From Bombilactobacillus apium (lineage in GTDB: Bacteria; Bacillota; Bacilli; Lactobacillales; Lactobacillaceae), in NCBI RefSeq assembly GCF_013385145.1, contig NZ_JABZEC010000001.1, positions 186,001 through 250,000 on the forward strand: a DNA stretch of 64,000 nucleotides, given 5' to 3'. The notes beneath the pieces are model-generated. The model was not told where the DNA came from. It was given only the letters and a program-made list of their open reading frames with translations, and did not search any database. This document shows positions 1 through 10,835 of this stretch, piece by piece (position 1 is the first letter of the stretch; every line of letters starts with the position of its first letter). The position numbers and the translations under genes are program-made.

Positions 1-1
1 G

Positions 2-1177
2 GATGATCCTTATTCGCAACTTTTAACCTCGCAAAATCAAACAGATTTTGATGAAAGTATTTCTGGTAAAATTTCGGGAATTGGGGCCACGATCGAACAA
101 AACGGTGACCAAATTCAAATTGTCTCGGCGATGCCGCATTCCCCCGCGGCCAAGGCCGGATTAAAAGCTAGAGATCAAATCCAAAAGATTAATCAACACA
201 GTACCAAGAAAATGACCGTCAGGAAAGCTTCCCAGTTAACTCGGGGTAAGCAAGGGACGAAGGTCGTTTTGACCATCAAGCGTCAGGATCGGACTTTTAC
301 GAAGACTTTGCGGCGGGCACCTATTCAAGTAGCCACGGTGCATGGTGAGTTAACCAAACAAAATTCTCAGGTGGGTCAAGTCACGATTACTCAATTTTCT
401 GAAAAAACAGCCACCGAATTAAAGCGGGAGATCCAGAAATTACAGCGTAAGGGAGCCCGCAAGTTAGTCATTGATGTCCGCAATAATCCTGGAGGAGTGA
501 TGGATCAGGCGATTGCCGCGGCTAGTCTTTTTGTACCTAATGGGAAAGCCATTATGACAATTACGGATCGAGCAGGTGAACAAAAGACTTATCGGGCGGC
601 AGCAAAGTATCTCGGGGGGACAAAAATTAAGTTGCCAACTGTAGTCCTCGTTGATGGCGGCAGTGCGAGTGCGGCTGAAATTTTTGCGGCAGCTTTGCAT
701 GAGTCTGCTCAAATTCCCTTAGTTGGTGAAAAGACTTATGGAAAAGGGGTCGTCCAAACCGTTAATTCTTTGGGGGCTAAGTCAGAAATGAAAATCACAA
801 CCGCTAAATGGTTAACGCCTAAGAAACATTGGATTAACCATCGAGGAATTGAGCCAACTGACCTTGTCAAGTATCCGGCATATATGAATTTGACGGCCTT
901 TAAGAGCCAAAAGACTTTAACTGCTGGAGCCAATGATGCCGATATCCAGCGAGCACAAAAAGTTTTAAAGGCTTTAGATTATTCTCTTTCGGTAACCGGA
1001 ACTTTGGATGCTACGACCGTCCAAGTTCTACGTGACTTTCAAAGCAAACAAAAGATAACGGTTAATGGAAAGTTGGATCTCGCGACTCGCCAAGCCTTGA
1101 CTCAAGCCTTAGTTAAAAAGGCGCAAGCTCAAGACCCAATGCTGCAAAAGGCCCAAGAAATTTTAACTGCTAAATGA
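2..1177 (+). CDS. ctpA: S41-family C-terminal processing peptidase, 5' end outside window
   Basis: Serine protease of the CtpA/tail-specific protease family, normally membrane-anchored and acting on extracytoplasmic proteins. The frame is open from base 2, so the N-terminal anchor lies upstream. What is visible is a PDZ domain (roughly bases 60-320), then the S41 core with the catalytic serine in GGSASAAE (about 656-679) and the catalytic lysine in YGKGVV (about 736-753), and a C-terminal peptidoglycan-binding-like domain from about base 920. This is the usual Firmicutes architecture. A hairpin terminator follows. The family assignment is firm; the substrate is unknown. Confidence 0.9.
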   Translation, partial: DDPYSQLLTSQNQTDFDESISGKISGIGATIEQNGDQIQIVSAMPHSPAAKAGLKARDQIQKINQHSTKKMTVRKASQLTRGKQGTKVVLTIKRQDRTFTKTLRRAPIQVATVHGELTKQNSQVGQVTITQFSEKTATELKREIQKLQRKGARKLVIDVRNNPGGVMDQAIAAASLFVPNGKAIMTITDRAGEQKTYRAAAKYLGGTKIKLPTVVLVDGGSASAAEIFAAALHESAQIPLVGEKTYGKGVVQTVNSLGAKSEMKITTAKWLTPKKHWINHRGIEPTDLVKYPAYMNLTAFKSQKTLTAGANDADIQRAQKVLKALDYSLSVTGTLDATTVQVLRDFQSKQKITVNGKLDLATRQALTQALVKKAQAQDPMLQKAQEILTAK

Positions 1178-1183
1178 TATTAA

Positions 1184-1245
1184 AAGCAATCCCTATTCAG
1201 CAGATTTATTCAGTAAATCTGCTCGAAAAAGAGATTGTTTTTCTT
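1184..1245 (+). terminator. Rho-independent terminator after ctpA
   Basis: The inner hairpin AGCAGATTTA/TAAATCTGCT sits inside an outer CAATC/GATTG pairing and is followed by a T run. It ends the ctpA transcript and separates it from rbgA. Confidence 0.75.
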
Positions 1246-1344
1246 TTTGCTTTCATTACTTTTTAATAAGTTTTTCCTTATAGTAATCTAAAATTATGTT
1301 AAGATTTTTACGTGAGAGAATTTGGAGAAGGAGTTTTATTAATA

Positions 1345-2193
1345 ATGACAATCCAATGGTATCCTGGCCATATGAATAAGGCCAAAAATCAAATTCAGGC
1401 GAACCTAAAATTTGTTGATGTTGTCTTAGAGTTGCGAGATGCGCGACTCCCCTTAGCTTCAGCTAATCCGGTTTTAAAACAAATTGTTCCGGAACCCAAA
1501 CGGATCATAATTTTAAATAAAAGTGACCTGGCCGATGGGCAACAAACCCAGCAATGGGTCCGCTACTTTCAAGAACAGGGTGTGACGGTTGTTCCTCTTG
1601 ATGTTCAACACCATCAGAATTTATCTGAGTTAACGCTAGCAATTGAACAGAAATTAGCCCCGCGGTTGAAAAAATATCAACAAAGTGGAGTGCGTAATTA
1701 TACGATTCGGGCAATGTGTGTGGGAATTCCCAATGTCGGTAAGTCCACTTTGTTAAACAAATTGGTGGGAAAGAAAGTTGCGGTCACCGGTAATCGTCCA
1801 GGGGTGACGAAAAATCAAAATTGGCTAAAGGCTCCCCATAATTTAGAACTTTTGGATACTCCGGGAGTCTTATGGCCGAAAATCGAAGACCAAACCAATG
1901 GTCTCAAGTTAGCCTTGAGTGGGGCGATTAAAGATAGCTTAGTTTCGGCTTCAGAACTAGCTGTTTTTGCCTTAGACTTTTGGCGCCAGTATTATCCGGC
2001 AGCTCTGCAAAAAATGTATCAGCTCGATGACAGTGATTTAAAAGTCTCTGGGAGTGATCTTTTAATTCATTTAACGCAGGCTTGGGCTTGGCAAGAAGAC
2101 TATGAGCGGACCGCTCAAAAAATTATTCAAGATGTACGTCAATTGCGTTTAGGACGGTACAGTTTAGATCGGGTGGAGAATAATCATGACTGA
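1345..2193 (+). CDS. rbgA: Ribosome biogenesis GTPase RbgA (YlqF)
   Basis: Circularly permuted GTPase needed for late assembly of the 50S subunit. The permuted motif order is visible: G4 NKSDL (about residue 58) comes first, then the Walker A GIPNVGKST and G3 DTPG, followed by the C-terminal helical domain. It begins MTIQWYPGHM, the family's usual start. The ATG at 1345 is chosen because it has an AAGGAG site upstream and gives the canonical N-terminus; an in-frame GTG at 1312 would add 11 residues lacking in the family. It overlaps rnhB by 8 bases, so the two are probably translationally coupled. Confidence 0.95.
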   Translation: MTIQWYPGHMNKAKNQIQANLKFVDVVLELRDARLPLASANPVLKQIVPEPKRIIILNKSDLADGQQTQQWVRYFQEQGVTVVPLDVQHHQNLSELTLAIEQKLAPRLKKYQQSGVRNYTIRAMCVGIPNVGKSTLLNKLVGKKVAVTGNRPGVTKNQNWLKAPHNLELLDTPGVLWPKIEDQTNGLKLALSGAIKDSLVSASELAVFALDFWRQYYPAALQKMYQLDDSDLKVSGSDLLIHLTQAWAWQEDYERTAQKIIQDVRQLRLGRYSLDRVENNHD

Positions 2194-2968
2194 TTGGCAA
2201 ACTTATCCGATTTCGCAACTTCGTCAACTTTTTCAAGAAAAACAACTCCCGGATACTGCTTGGCAACAATTAGAAGCAGATCCCCGGAAGGGAGTCCAAC
2301 TCTTAGTTTGCCAGCATCAGCATCTCCAAGAAAAGCGGGCTGAACTAAGGCAGGCCTTTCAGGATCGAACCAAGTGGGAGCAACCCTACTGGCAAGCTGG
2401 ACAAATCGTGGCCGGTGTCGATGAAGTAGGGCGGGGTCCCTTAGCGGGGCCGGTAGTTACAGCGGCGGTAATTTGGCCCGCAGAAGCGGTTGTCTTAGGA
2501 ATTAATGATTCCAAACAATTAAGTGTTCGTCAAAGAGAAAAATTATATCCCCAAATTGTGGCTCAAGCTATTGATGTCAGTATTGGCGTTGGGAGTCCGC
2601 AGTTGATTGATCGCGAAAATATTTACCATGCTACAGAATTAACGATGCGCCAAGCTGTTCAACATTTACGAATTCAACCAGATCATTTGCTAGTGGATGC
2701 GATGAGGATTCCGGTGGATCTTCCCCAAACCCGTCTGATTAAAGGTGATGCCCAAAGTATTCCGATTGGAGCCGCTAGTATCGTCGCCAAAGTTTATCGT
2801 GATCATTTAATGGCTGACTATGATCAGGTTTATCCTGGTTACGGTTTAGCTCAAAATGCCGGCTATGGAACTAAAATTCATCTGGAACATCTCCAAGCCG
2901 TGGGTCCTTGTCCTTTGCATCGGCAGAGTTTCGCGCCCGTTGGAAAAGCTCGCCAATCTTTGGGGTAA
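2186..2968 (+). CDS. rnhB: Ribonuclease HII
   Basis: Removes RNA from RNA-DNA hybrids and misincorporated ribonucleotides. The catalytic acidic residues are visible: Asp-Glu in AGVDEVGRGPLAGPV (about residues 74-88), Asp in LLVDAM and Asp in the AKVYRD motif. An N-terminal extension of about 70 residues before the catalytic core is common in Firmicutes RNase HII (260 residues here). The start codon overlaps the end of rbgA (ATGACTGA). The rbgA-rnhB-dprA-topA order is typical of lactobacilli. Confidence 0.95.
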   Translation: MTDWQTYPISQLRQLFQEKQLPDTAWQQLEADPRKGVQLLVCQHQHLQEKRAELRQAFQDRTKWEQPYWQAGQIVAGVDEVGRGPLAGPVVTAAVIWPAEAVVLGINDSKQLSVRQREKLYPQIVAQAIDVSIGVGSPQLIDRENIYHATELTMRQAVQHLRIQPDHLLVDAMRIPVDLPQTRLIKGDAQSIPIGAASIVAKVYRDHLMADYDQVYPGYGLAQNAGYGTKIHLEHLQAVGPCPLHRQSFAPVGKARQSLG

Positions 2969-2999
2969 TTTCAAATAAACCGTAAGGGTGGATTTGAAA

Positions 3000-3836
3000 A
3001 TGGAATTAAGACAATTAATCAATCGCTGTGTTCAAACGCGAATTCCCAGTAATCGCTTATTGTTGAAAATGTCTCAGTACCAACGCTATACTGGAAGCTC
3101 AAGCTCGCAATTATTGACTTGGCTTGAGCAACAACTCTCTTCTGAACGAAAGGAGCTTTTTCAGCGTCGCTGGGGCCAACAAAAAGAAAATCTTAGGGGA
3201 TCTTATTTAACTTTCTTAGATGATAATTATCCGCAAAAACTACGAGAGATTTACAATCCTCCCGTAATCTTGTATTATCAAGGAAACCTCCGTTTACTTA
3301 AGACTCCGACTCTGGCAATTGTCGGTGCCCGTCAGTGTTCCCATTATACGGAGCGGATTATTAAGGGATTGCTTCCCCAGCTAGTTCATCAAAAAATTAC
3401 GACAGTCAGCGGTTTGGCCTTGGGAGCTGATGCTTGCTGTCATCGAGAAACTTTGTTTCATCAAGGAGCGACAATTGCGGTCTTAGGCAATGGGTTGGAT
3501 TACTTTTATCCACGGGCCAATCAGCGACTACAAAAGCAAATTGCGCAGCAAGGTTTGTTACTTTCAGAATACCCGCCCCAAACTACACCCCGTCGCTATT
3601 ATTTTCCACAAAGAAATCGGATTATTGCCGGCTTGTGTCAAAGTTTGCTGGTTACTCAAGCTCGCCATCGCAGTGGAACTTTAATTACTGCCGAACTAGC
3701 TTTAGAGAGTAATCGCAATGTTTGGGCGGTTCCTGGACCAATTGATAGTCCGCTATCTTTAGGCTGTAACGAATTAATTGCTGCGGGAGCACGGCCCTAC
3801 TTGCAAGCAGCAGAATTATTGACAGATTTTTCCTAA
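3000..3836 (+). CDS. dprA: DNA-processing protein DprA
   Basis: Loads RecA on incoming single-stranded DNA during transformation. The Rossmann-like core shows the characteristic run AIVGARQCSHY, then TVSGLALGADACCH, AVLGNGLDYFYP and FPQRNRIIAGL, ending with RSGTLITAELALE. The protein stops soon after the core (about 278 residues), so the winged-helix tail of some DprA proteins is absent. ATG 3000 is preferred over GTG 2988 because AAGGGTGG lies 8 bases upstream of the ATG. dprA is widely kept in lactobacilli, so its presence alone does not show competence. Confidence 0.93.
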   Translation: MELRQLINRCVQTRIPSNRLLLKMSQYQRYTGSSSSQLLTWLEQQLSSERKELFQRRWGQQKENLRGSYLTFLDDNYPQKLREIYNPPVILYYQGNLRLLKTPTLAIVGARQCSHYTERIIKGLLPQLVHQKITTVSGLALGADACCHRETLFHQGATIAVLGNGLDYFYPRANQRLQKQIAQQGLLLSEYPPQTTPRRYYFPQRNRIIAGLCQSLLVTQARHRSGTLITAELALESNRNVWAVPGPIDSPLSLGCNELIAAGARPYLQAAELLTDFS

Positions 3837-3912
3837 TTGAAGAGAAAGATTTGACAAACTAGAAAGCTCTGGCATATCATTTGAAGCGACTTATCAAGAA
3901 AGGAGCTTTTCT

Positions 3913-6021
3913 TTGACAGGCTCAAAAACAACGAAGCGAAAAACCGCACCAAAGAATTTGGTTATTGTAGAGTCGCCCGCGAAAGCCAAAACGATTGGTA
4001 AATATCTCGGACGAAATTATAAAGTTCTAGCTAGTAAAGGTCATGTGCGGGACCTACCCAAAAGTCGGATGGGAATTGATTTTGAAAACGACTATCAACC
4101 CACTTATATCTCAATTCGAGGTAAAGGGGAGACTATTAAAGAATTAAAAAAGGCTGCCAAAAAAGCGCAACAAGTTTATTTAGCTGCCGACCCGGATCGG
4201 GAAGGGGAAGCAATTGCTTGGCATGTGGCCCATCTCTTAGATTTAAATTTAGAAGATCAAAATCGAGTAGTTTTTAATGAGATTACTAAAGAAGCCGTTA
4301 AAGGGGCTTTTAAGACCCCCCGAAGCGTCGATATGAATTTGGTCGATGCCCAGCAAGCCCGCCGGATTTTAGATCGACTGGTGGGATATTCCATTAGTCC
4401 TATTTTGTGGCAGAAAGTCAAAAAAGGTCTCAGCGCTGGACGAGTTCAATCGGTGGCTTTAAAGCTGGTAATTGAACGCGAACAAAAGATCAAAGAATTT
4501 AAACCGGAAGAATATTGGACCCTTTTGGCCCATTTTCAAGCGACAACTGTTCGAAGCAAGTTTGCCGCTAATTTTTATGGTTTAAAACAAAAAAAGACCC
4601 CTCTGCACTCCCAAGCAGAAGTCCAAAAAGTTTTACAACAAATTAATCGTCAAGAGAAATTTACAGTTACTAAAGTTACCCGTAAGGAACGTAAACGTTA
4701 TCCAGCAGGACCCTTTACGACCAGTTCCTTACAACAAGAAGCCAATCGCAAACTTAATTTCAAAACGCGCAAAACGATGATGTTAGCCCAGCAATTATAT
4801 GAAGGAATTAATCTAGGCGGACGGCAAGGTAGTGTGGGTTTCATTACCTATATGCGGACCGATTCGACGCGGATTTCCCATGGAGCTCACCAAGAAGCCC
4901 AAGACTTCTTAAAGACCAATTATGGTTCGGAATATACTGCTCCGCGGGCTCGCCAAGTAAAGAACCCAGAAGGAGCGCAAGATGCTCATGAAGCGATTCG
5001 ACCAACTTCCATTTTGCGGACGCCAGAATCAGTCCAAAAGTTATTGACTCGCGATCAATATCGTTTGTATAACTTAATTTGGACCCGATTTATGGCTAGT
5101 GAAATGGCGCCGGCAGTTTTAGATACGATGGGGGTTCGCTTGGAGCAAGGTGAAGTTCAATTTCGGGCGAGTGGTTCGAAAATTAAATTCCCTGGTTTCC
5201 TAAAATTGATGCCCCCAGATAGTAAGACCAAGGATAATTTGTTACCGGATCTCGAAGAAGGTCAAGAAGTTAAACTTTTAGATACCAATCCCGAACAACA
5301 TTTTACCCAGCCACCAGCTCGCTTCACCGAAGCGGCCCTGGTTAAGTCTCTGGAAGAAAATGGTGTTGGTCGGCCCTCAACTTATGCTCCGACTATCGAT
5401 ACGATCCAAAGACGCTACTATGTTAAGTTAAACGGTAAGAGCTTTGAACCCACGGAATTAGGGACGATCGTCGATCATCTGATCGAAGAATACTTTCCAG
5501 ATATTATTGATATTGACTTTACAGCCCATCTAGAGACCGAATTGGATGAAATCGAAGTTGGCAAACAAAAATGGACAACCGTAGTTGATGAATACTATCA
5601 ACCTTTTTCTAAAGAATTAGAGGCTGCCGACTCTCAAATTGAGAAGTTACAGATTAAAGATGAGCCCGCGGGAATCGATTGCGAAGTTTGTGGGGCGCCC
5701 ATGGTTATTAAATTGGGCCGTTACGGCAAGTTTTACGCTTGCAGCCGTTTCCCCGACTGTCACTATACTCAGGCAATTATGAAAGAAATTGGGGTTCAAT
5801 GCCCGAAATGTAGCCAAGGACAGGTTATTGAACGCAAGTCCAAAAAGAATCGTTTATTCTATGGCTGTTCGCGCTACCCTGATTGTGATTTTGTCGATTG
5901 GAATAAACCAGTTGGGCGCAACTGTCCAAAGTGTCAACATTATTTAGTAGACAAGAAGGTCAAAGGTGGTCGTCAGGTCATCTGTCCAAACGGAGATTAC
6001 GAAGAAGAAATTCAAAAATAG
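3913..6021 (+). CDS. topA: DNA topoisomerase I
   Basis: Type IA topoisomerase that relaxes negative supercoils. It shows the N-terminal TOPRIM domain ([18 protein letters not shown] and the acidic [11 protein letters not shown]), the active-site tyrosine in [13 protein letters not shown] (about residue 310) and three C-terminal zinc-ribbon-like units. The first two keep four cysteines (CEVCG...CSRFPDC, CPKCS...CSRYPDC); the third has three. The start is TTG at 3913 behind AGGAG. In many lactobacilli trmFO and xerC/codV lie between topA and hslV; here topA is followed only by a terminator. Confidence 0.97.
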   Translation: MTGSKTTKRKTAPKNLVIVESPAKAKTIGKYLGRNYKVLASKGHVRDLPKSRMGIDFENDYQPTYISIRGKGETIKELKKAAKKAQQVYLAADPDREGEAIAWHVAHLLDLNLEDQNRVVFNEITKEAVKGAFKTPRSVDMNLVDAQQARRILDRLVGYSISPILWQKVKKGLSAGRVQSVALKLVIEREQKIKEFKPEEYWTLLAHFQATTVRSKFAANFYGLKQKKTPLHSQAEVQKVLQQINRQEKFTVTKVTRKERKRYPAGPFTTSSLQQEANRKLNFKTRKTMMLAQQLYEGINLGGRQGSVGFITYMRTDSTRISHGAHQEAQDFLKTNYGSEYTAPRARQVKNPEGAQDAHEAIRPTSILRTPESVQKLLTRDQYRLYNLIWTRFMASEMAPAVLDTMGVRLEQGEVQFRASGSKIKFPGFLKLMPPDSKTKDNLLPDLEEGQEVKLLDTNPEQHFTQPPARFTEAALVKSLEENGVGRPSTYAPTIDTIQRRYYVKLNGKSFEPTELGTIVDHLIEEYFPDIIDIDFTAHLETELDEIEVGKQKWTTVVDEYYQPFSKELEAADSQIEKLQIKDEPAGIDCEVCGAPMVIKLGRYGKFYACSRFPDCHYTQAIMKEIGVQCPKCSQGQVIERKSKKNRLFYGCSRYPDCDFVDWNKPVGRNCPKCQHYLVDKKVKGGRQVICPNGDYEEEIQK

Positions 6022-6030
6022 CTAATTTTA

Positions 6031-6086
6031 TTAGCACCACCAATTCTCTTTATGTTATGGTATGAGAAGATTTGGGGGTGCTTTTG
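6031..6086 (+). terminator. Rho-independent terminator after topA
   Basis: A long imperfect stem (AGCACCACCAA... pairing with ...TTGGGGGTGCT) is followed by TTTTG. It separates topA from hslV. Confidence 0.7.
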
Positions 6087-6139
6087 TATAGGCGAATTAT
6101 GCCCCATATTTTTAATTAAACTTTCAAGTGAGGTCAAAG

Positions 6140-6676
6140 ATGACAACAATTTGTGCAGTTCGGCACGGATCACAGACCGCGATTGCGGGTGATGGTCAAG
6201 TTACAGCCGGCGAAAAAACGATTATGAAAGCTGGTGCCCACAAGATTCGTCGAATTTTTGATGATCAGGTAGTAATCGGCTTTGCGGGCGGAGTTGCGGA
6301 TGCGATTACCCTGCAACAATGGTTGGAAGAAAAACTACAAACTTACGCCGGAAATTTGAAGCGGGCTGCTGTCGCCTTGGCGCAAGACTGGCGAAAAGAT
6401 CCAACTTTGCAGAAATTAGAAGCAATGCTGATTGCCTTTAATAAGGAAGATCTCTTGTTGATTTCTGGTAATGGTGAAGTAATTGAACCAGATGAGAATG
6501 TGGTTGCTATTGGTTCCGGAGGTAACTTCGCCCAAGCAGCAGCCTTAGGAATCTTACGCCATCCACAGGACTTATCGGCGCAGCAAATTGCTCAAGAAGC
6601 CTTAGAAATTGCTGCGGGAATTGATATTTTTACGAATACTGAGATTATTACAGATCAGATTGGAGGTCCTCAATAA
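6140..6676 (+). CDS. hslV: ATP-dependent protease proteolytic subunit HslV
   Basis: Threonine peptidase ring that degrades proteins unfolded by HslU. The ATG at 6140 is chosen over the upstream in-frame GTG (6128) because it places Thr at position 2 (MTTICAVRHG), which becomes the catalytic N-terminal threonine after Met removal, and because GAGG lies about 6 bases upstream. The family block IAGDGQVTAGE is visible. The stop overlaps the hslU start (TAATG), giving tight coupling. Confidence 0.95.
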   Translation: MTTICAVRHGSQTAIAGDGQVTAGEKTIMKAGAHKIRRIFDDQVVIGFAGGVADAITLQQWLEEKLQTYAGNLKRAAVALAQDWRKDPTLQKLEAMLIAFNKEDLLLISGNGEVIEPDENVVAIGSGGNFAQAAALGILRHPQDLSAQQIAQEALEIAAGIDIFTNTEIITDQIGGPQ

Positions 6677-8076
6677 TGCCAACCCAATTAACTCCTAAGC
6701 AGATTGTTGATGAATTAGATAAATATATTGTTGGCCAAAATTCTGCTAAAAAGGCGGTGGCGATTGCTTTGTATAATCGCTATCGGCGTTCACAATTATC
6801 TAGTAGCTTGCAACAGGAAATTACTCCTAAAAACTTATTGATGATTGGACCAACTGGGGTCGGAAAGACGGAAATTGCCCGGCGTTTGGCCAAAGTTGTC
6901 GCTGCCCCTTTCGTGAAAGTGGAAGCAACCAAATTTACCGAAGTAGGTTATGTTGGTCGGGATGTGGAATCAATGATTCGCGATTTGGTTGATGTCGCCG
7001 TAAAGTTGGAAGAAGATCAACAGTATCAAAGTGTTCGGGCGCAGGCTAGTCGGGAAGCAAATAAGTTATTGGTGAAGTTAATTGTTCCCGGACAGAAGAA
7101 AGCAGCTCCACAAGTCAATGGCTTGCAAGATATGTTGACGGCTTTTAATTCCTTAGCTAAGGGGGAAAATCCAGTTGCCGATAATGAAGAAGTAACCGAT
7201 AAAATTCGGGATCAACGTTTAAGTGTCAAAGAACAACTTGATCAGGGACTTTTGGAAGATGAAGAAGTAACCATTAAAGTTGATGAAAGCAGCAAAGTTA
7301 ACCCAATGAACGATTTAATGGGGCAGATGGGAATTGATCTCAATAATGCGATGGATTCGATTCTCCCCAAGAAACAAGTTGAACGGACTTTGCCAGTTAA
7401 AGAAGCTCGAGAAATTTTGATTCAACAAGAATCAAAGAAATTTGTTGACGAAGCCGCAATTTATCAAGCTGCGATCCAAAGAGCCGAAAATGATGGAATT
7501 ATTTTCATTGACGAAATTGATAAGATTACAGCGGGAAATAAGAACAGTTCTGGAGAAGTTTCCCGAGAAGGCGTGCAACGTGATATCTTACCAATCGTGG
7601 AGGGTTCTAGTGTTAAAACCAAGTATGGTTCTGTCAAGACTGATCACATTCTATTTATTGGTTCCGGAGCTTTCGCGGAAAGCAAGCCTAGTGATTTGAT
7701 TGCCGAATTACAAGGACGTTTCCCAATTCGCGTCGAATTACAGGATTTAACTGAAGCCGACTCTGTCCATATTTTGACGGCGCCGGATAATTCTTTGGTA
7801 AAGCAATATCGGGCGTTAGTTGGCAGTGACGGAATTAAATTAACCTTTACTAAAGAATCCATCTTAGAGATGGCTCATATTGCTCACCAAGTTAATCAAG
7901 AAACTCAAAATATCGGGGCTCGTCGTTTGGCGACTATTTTGGAAAAGGTCTTGGAAGATATTATGTATGAAGCCCCTGATATGCAAATGGGCGAAATTAC
8001 CATTACCCAAGATTATGTAGCGCAAAAGGTAGGGGCAATTGCCCAAGATAGTGATTTAACGAAATATATTTTGTAG
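6676..8076 (+). CDS. hslU: ATP-dependent protease ATPase subunit HslU
   Basis: AAA+ unfoldase of the HslUV protease. Walker A is GPTGVGKTE (about residue 57) and Walker B is IIFIDEIDKI. The insertion (I) domain lies between them, and the sensor/arginine-finger region and the C-terminal HslV-docking tail (ending DLTKYIL) are present. The 466-residue length is normal. It overlaps hslV by one base. Confidence 0.97.
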   Translation: MPTQLTPKQIVDELDKYIVGQNSAKKAVAIALYNRYRRSQLSSSLQQEITPKNLLMIGPTGVGKTEIARRLAKVVAAPFVKVEATKFTEVGYVGRDVESMIRDLVDVAVKLEEDQQYQSVRAQASREANKLLVKLIVPGQKKAAPQVNGLQDMLTAFNSLAKGENPVADNEEVTDKIRDQRLSVKEQLDQGLLEDEEVTIKVDESSKVNPMNDLMGQMGIDLNNAMDSILPKKQVERTLPVKEAREILIQQESKKFVDEAAIYQAAIQRAENDGIIFIDEIDKITAGNKNSSGEVSREGVQRDILPIVEGSSVKTKYGSVKTDHILFIGSGAFAESKPSDLIAELQGRFPIRVELQDLTEADSVHILTAPDNSLVKQYRALVGSDGIKLTFTKESILEMAHIAHQVNQETQNIGARRLATILEKVLEDIMYEAPDMQMGEITITQDYVAQKVGAIAQDSDLTKYIL

Positions 8077-8088
8077 AAGGTAATTATC

Positions 8089-8946
8089 ATGACAAAAGTA
8101 GAACTGCATAATTCCCAATTAACTGTCCAAGTAGAGACCTTGGGGGCGGAATTACAAAGTGTGGTTGATCATCACCAAAAAGAGCGAATTTGGGGCGCTA
8201 AAAAAGAAGTTTGGGGGCGGCATGCTCCGGTCTTGTTTCCGATTGTGGGGCGGCTGCAAGCTAATCAGTATCAGTGGCAAGGTCAATCTTTTACGATGAC
8301 TCAACATGGTTTTGCCCGTGATCAAGAATTTACGGTTACCCGGCAAACAGCGACGCAAGTTTCGTTACGACTCAAAGCTAATTCTCAAACCTTGGCCCAG
8401 TATCCTTTTCAATTCAGTCTGGTAATTAGCTATGTTTTACGAGCTAATTCAGTTTATGTTACTTATAATATCCAAAATCAAGATCAACAGCCTCTGATTT
8501 TTGGAATTGGCGGACATCCCGGCTTCAATTTTGATTATCAAAAGCCCCAAGCCCAATTGTTAATTAAGTATCCGCAGCAAGTTCAAAAGTTAAGTTTGGA
8601 TGATTCTGGTTTAGTTGATCCCTACCAGCCAGAATTATTCCAAAGTGATAGTGTCGCTTTTCGTCAACAAAGTTTTGTCAATGATGCCTGGATTTATCAA
8701 AATCGGGCACAAAATGTTTTTACCTTGGCTTATGCTGGTCAGCCCCAAGTTAGTTTGGTGACCACGGCGCCATATCTGGGAGTCTGGTCTGCTTATCCGC
8801 AAACCGATCAATTCGTTTGCATTGAACCTTGGTGGGGAATTGCGGACACGGTTGATAGTGATGGCCAATTAACAGATAAGTTCGGAATGCAAACTTTACA
8901 ACCGGCGCAACTCTTTAATGCTAGTTGGGGTGTTACTTTTTATTAA
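8089..8946 (+). CDS. Aldose 1-epimerase family protein (LacX-like)
   Basis: Mutarotase-fold enzyme, probably interconverting sugar anomers. It has the family's LGAELQSV start region, the RHAPVLFPIVGRL segment, the HGFARD motif with a likely catalytic histidine, and the GGHPGFN motif. It lies 12 bases after hslU, so it may be co-transcribed. The substrate is not deducible; related genes are often annotated lacX or galactose mutarotase-like. Confidence 0.8.
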   Translation: MTKVELHNSQLTVQVETLGAELQSVVDHHQKERIWGAKKEVWGRHAPVLFPIVGRLQANQYQWQGQSFTMTQHGFARDQEFTVTRQTATQVSLRLKANSQTLAQYPFQFSLVISYVLRANSVYVTYNIQNQDQQPLIFGIGGHPGFNFDYQKPQAQLLIKYPQQVQKLSLDDSGLVDPYQPELFQSDSVAFRQQSFVNDAWIYQNRAQNVFTLAYAGQPQVSLVTTAPYLGVWSAYPQTDQFVCIEPWWGIADTVDSDGQLTDKFGMQTLQPAQLFNASWGVTFY

Positions 8947-8979
8947 TAATCATAGTTTTCTAATTTTAAAATTTTTACT

Positions 8980-9016
8980 GAAGAAGGATTGTCTCTAAGG
9001 TCAACCCTTCTTTTTT
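8980..9016 (+). terminator. Rho-independent terminator after the mutarotase gene
   Basis: The stem AAGAAGG/CCTTCTT is followed by a run of T. It ends the hslV-hslU-mutarotase transcript. Confidence 0.75.
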
Positions 9017-9158
9017 AGGAATATCTGAAAGGTAAATAATCCGCAAATTAATTTAATAAAGTAGTTGTATAATTACTTATTTTTATTAAAATAAATTTAT
9101 GTCTAGGGAGATAATTAGATCTCATAAACGGAATCCGACAATCAAGGAGTAAGGGAGA

Positions 9159-10740
9159 ATGATGCCTAAGAGGCAAGTGCTTCGTAGTTTTAAATTAATT
9201 TTGTTATTTGAAGTGGCGGATCTTTTATTAAGCGGTCAAACGATGTCCTCTTAGAAAACGTTTTCAAAATCCGAACAAGGGGGTTCTTTAGTTAATAAAT
9301 CACCTAATCGATCAATTTTAAATAATAAAAAATATTTTTATTCTAATAACAAAACTAAGGCGAAACAGTTTCAGGATGACCACACCCGTTCGACTACAAA
9401 TTTTGCGGCGGCGGATTCTCCAGCTAGCCGGTAAGACGCGGTTGAGAATATTAAACCTAATGCCAATCTGGATGTTACTAATCAAGATGGAAAAGCAGTC
9501 GGCGAAGGTAGTAAAGCTACAGCAGCAAAACCAGCTACCGCTGATGACTGGTGGTATTTTGATCAGAATGAAAATGGAGGCACTTTGCACATTAAAGTGG
9601 AAGCTACGATTAATTTTGGGAACGAAGATTTAAAAACGGCTCGAGATAAGACTGCGGAGATTTTTCCGCAACGTCTTCCCCGGGGTCGTATTAGGATAGA
9701 GTAATAATTCATCTCCTCTGGACTTGTGGTATCCCTCTAGGTGATGTGGCTGCCAATTATCTTGTCGGAATTAACTGTTGGCCAATGATTTGTCTTGGTG
9801 GTGTGAAGTTGAACCACAGTCTTTGACTAATGTGGCTAATCCGGGTGGTGATCCGAATAAGAGCATTGATATAGATAATCCGAAATATATTTCTGATTCT
9901 AGACATAGTTTTTAAGATGATGTTACGAACAATATGGATAATGGACAAGCTGATTATGATACCTAGCATAACTTTTCGGCGAAGGGGATTGAAAAAAATT
10001 ATACCAGCACAGATTTAGCAGCTGATGGGAAGGCACACACTTATATTTGGCAACTTTACGATCGTTTTATTAGACTGGAGCAAGTATCTAAGGGTTCTGG
10101 TTTTCCCTAAGATAATGCTTGGCCTTATAAAATTAGTTTTAACAGTCAGAAAATTGAAAATACAGGAGGGAGATGTTTACACTCATTGGGCTCCTTCTCA
10201 TATGGACCAGGACGATAATGATATTTATCCAGAACCTGACCCAGAGTCAATAATGAATTGGGCAAGATTTATAGTTGAGGATGCTCGAAAATTATCGGAA
10301 CGAGAAAGAGATGTCATTCCTCTGCTGGGTAAAACAGATGGTGCTTGGAAAAATGGTAATGATCAAAAATCTTAGCAGATTAAAACTAAGGCCAGTATCG
10401 CAGGGGTACCGGGCTCAGCTAATAAACCTGATTCTATTCAGCCTCCTAAAACTGATGAAGCGGCAGAACCAGTTCAAATTGTACCCAGAAGGCTCCTTTT
10501 GACCAGGAAGGTCTTAAGATCCCAGTTGATTATCCTGTCGATTTTCTTAACAAGGGAGATATTGATGCTTGGAATAAGAAGTATGCCTCAGAAAATCCAG
10601 CTCTTAAGCGAAAAGAGGATTACTTTGTTTTAGATTTGGGGAATCAACCTCTATATTCCAAGTTGGGAACCTATAAAACTACATTGACTTATTCGATGAA
10701 ATATACAGCACCAGCGGCTAGTTCGGTTTCTAGTAAGTAA
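9159..10740 (+). pseudogene. Decayed secreted/surface protein gene
   Basis: A good ribosome site (AAGGAG) precedes ATGATGCCTAAG, and a Lys/Arg-rich then hydrophobic N-terminus suggests a former signal peptide. The frame is then broken repeatedly by stops and shifts. Readable fragments in successive frames include DDWWYFDQNENGGTLHIKV (about 9550-9600), TYIWQLYDRF (about 10040) and a final segment KRKEDYFVLDLGNQPLYSK ending in VSSK and a stop at 10740. The fragments look like one former extracellular beta-rich protein of about 500 residues. No family was recognised with confidence. Short apparent ORFs in the region are by-products of the decay. Confidence 0.7.
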
Positions 10741-10835
10741 GGTTTAGATAATAAGTGTATTAGGATTTATGATAGAGAAAAATGAGCTTTGCCTTTATGA
10801 GATAAAGGTTATTTTTACTTGCTGAGTTGATATAG

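Noticed and set aside
9376-10502. Several 70-116 codon ORFs on both strands
   Set aside because: They overlap the decayed surface-protein gene in wrong frames, have no ribosome sites and contain no domain.
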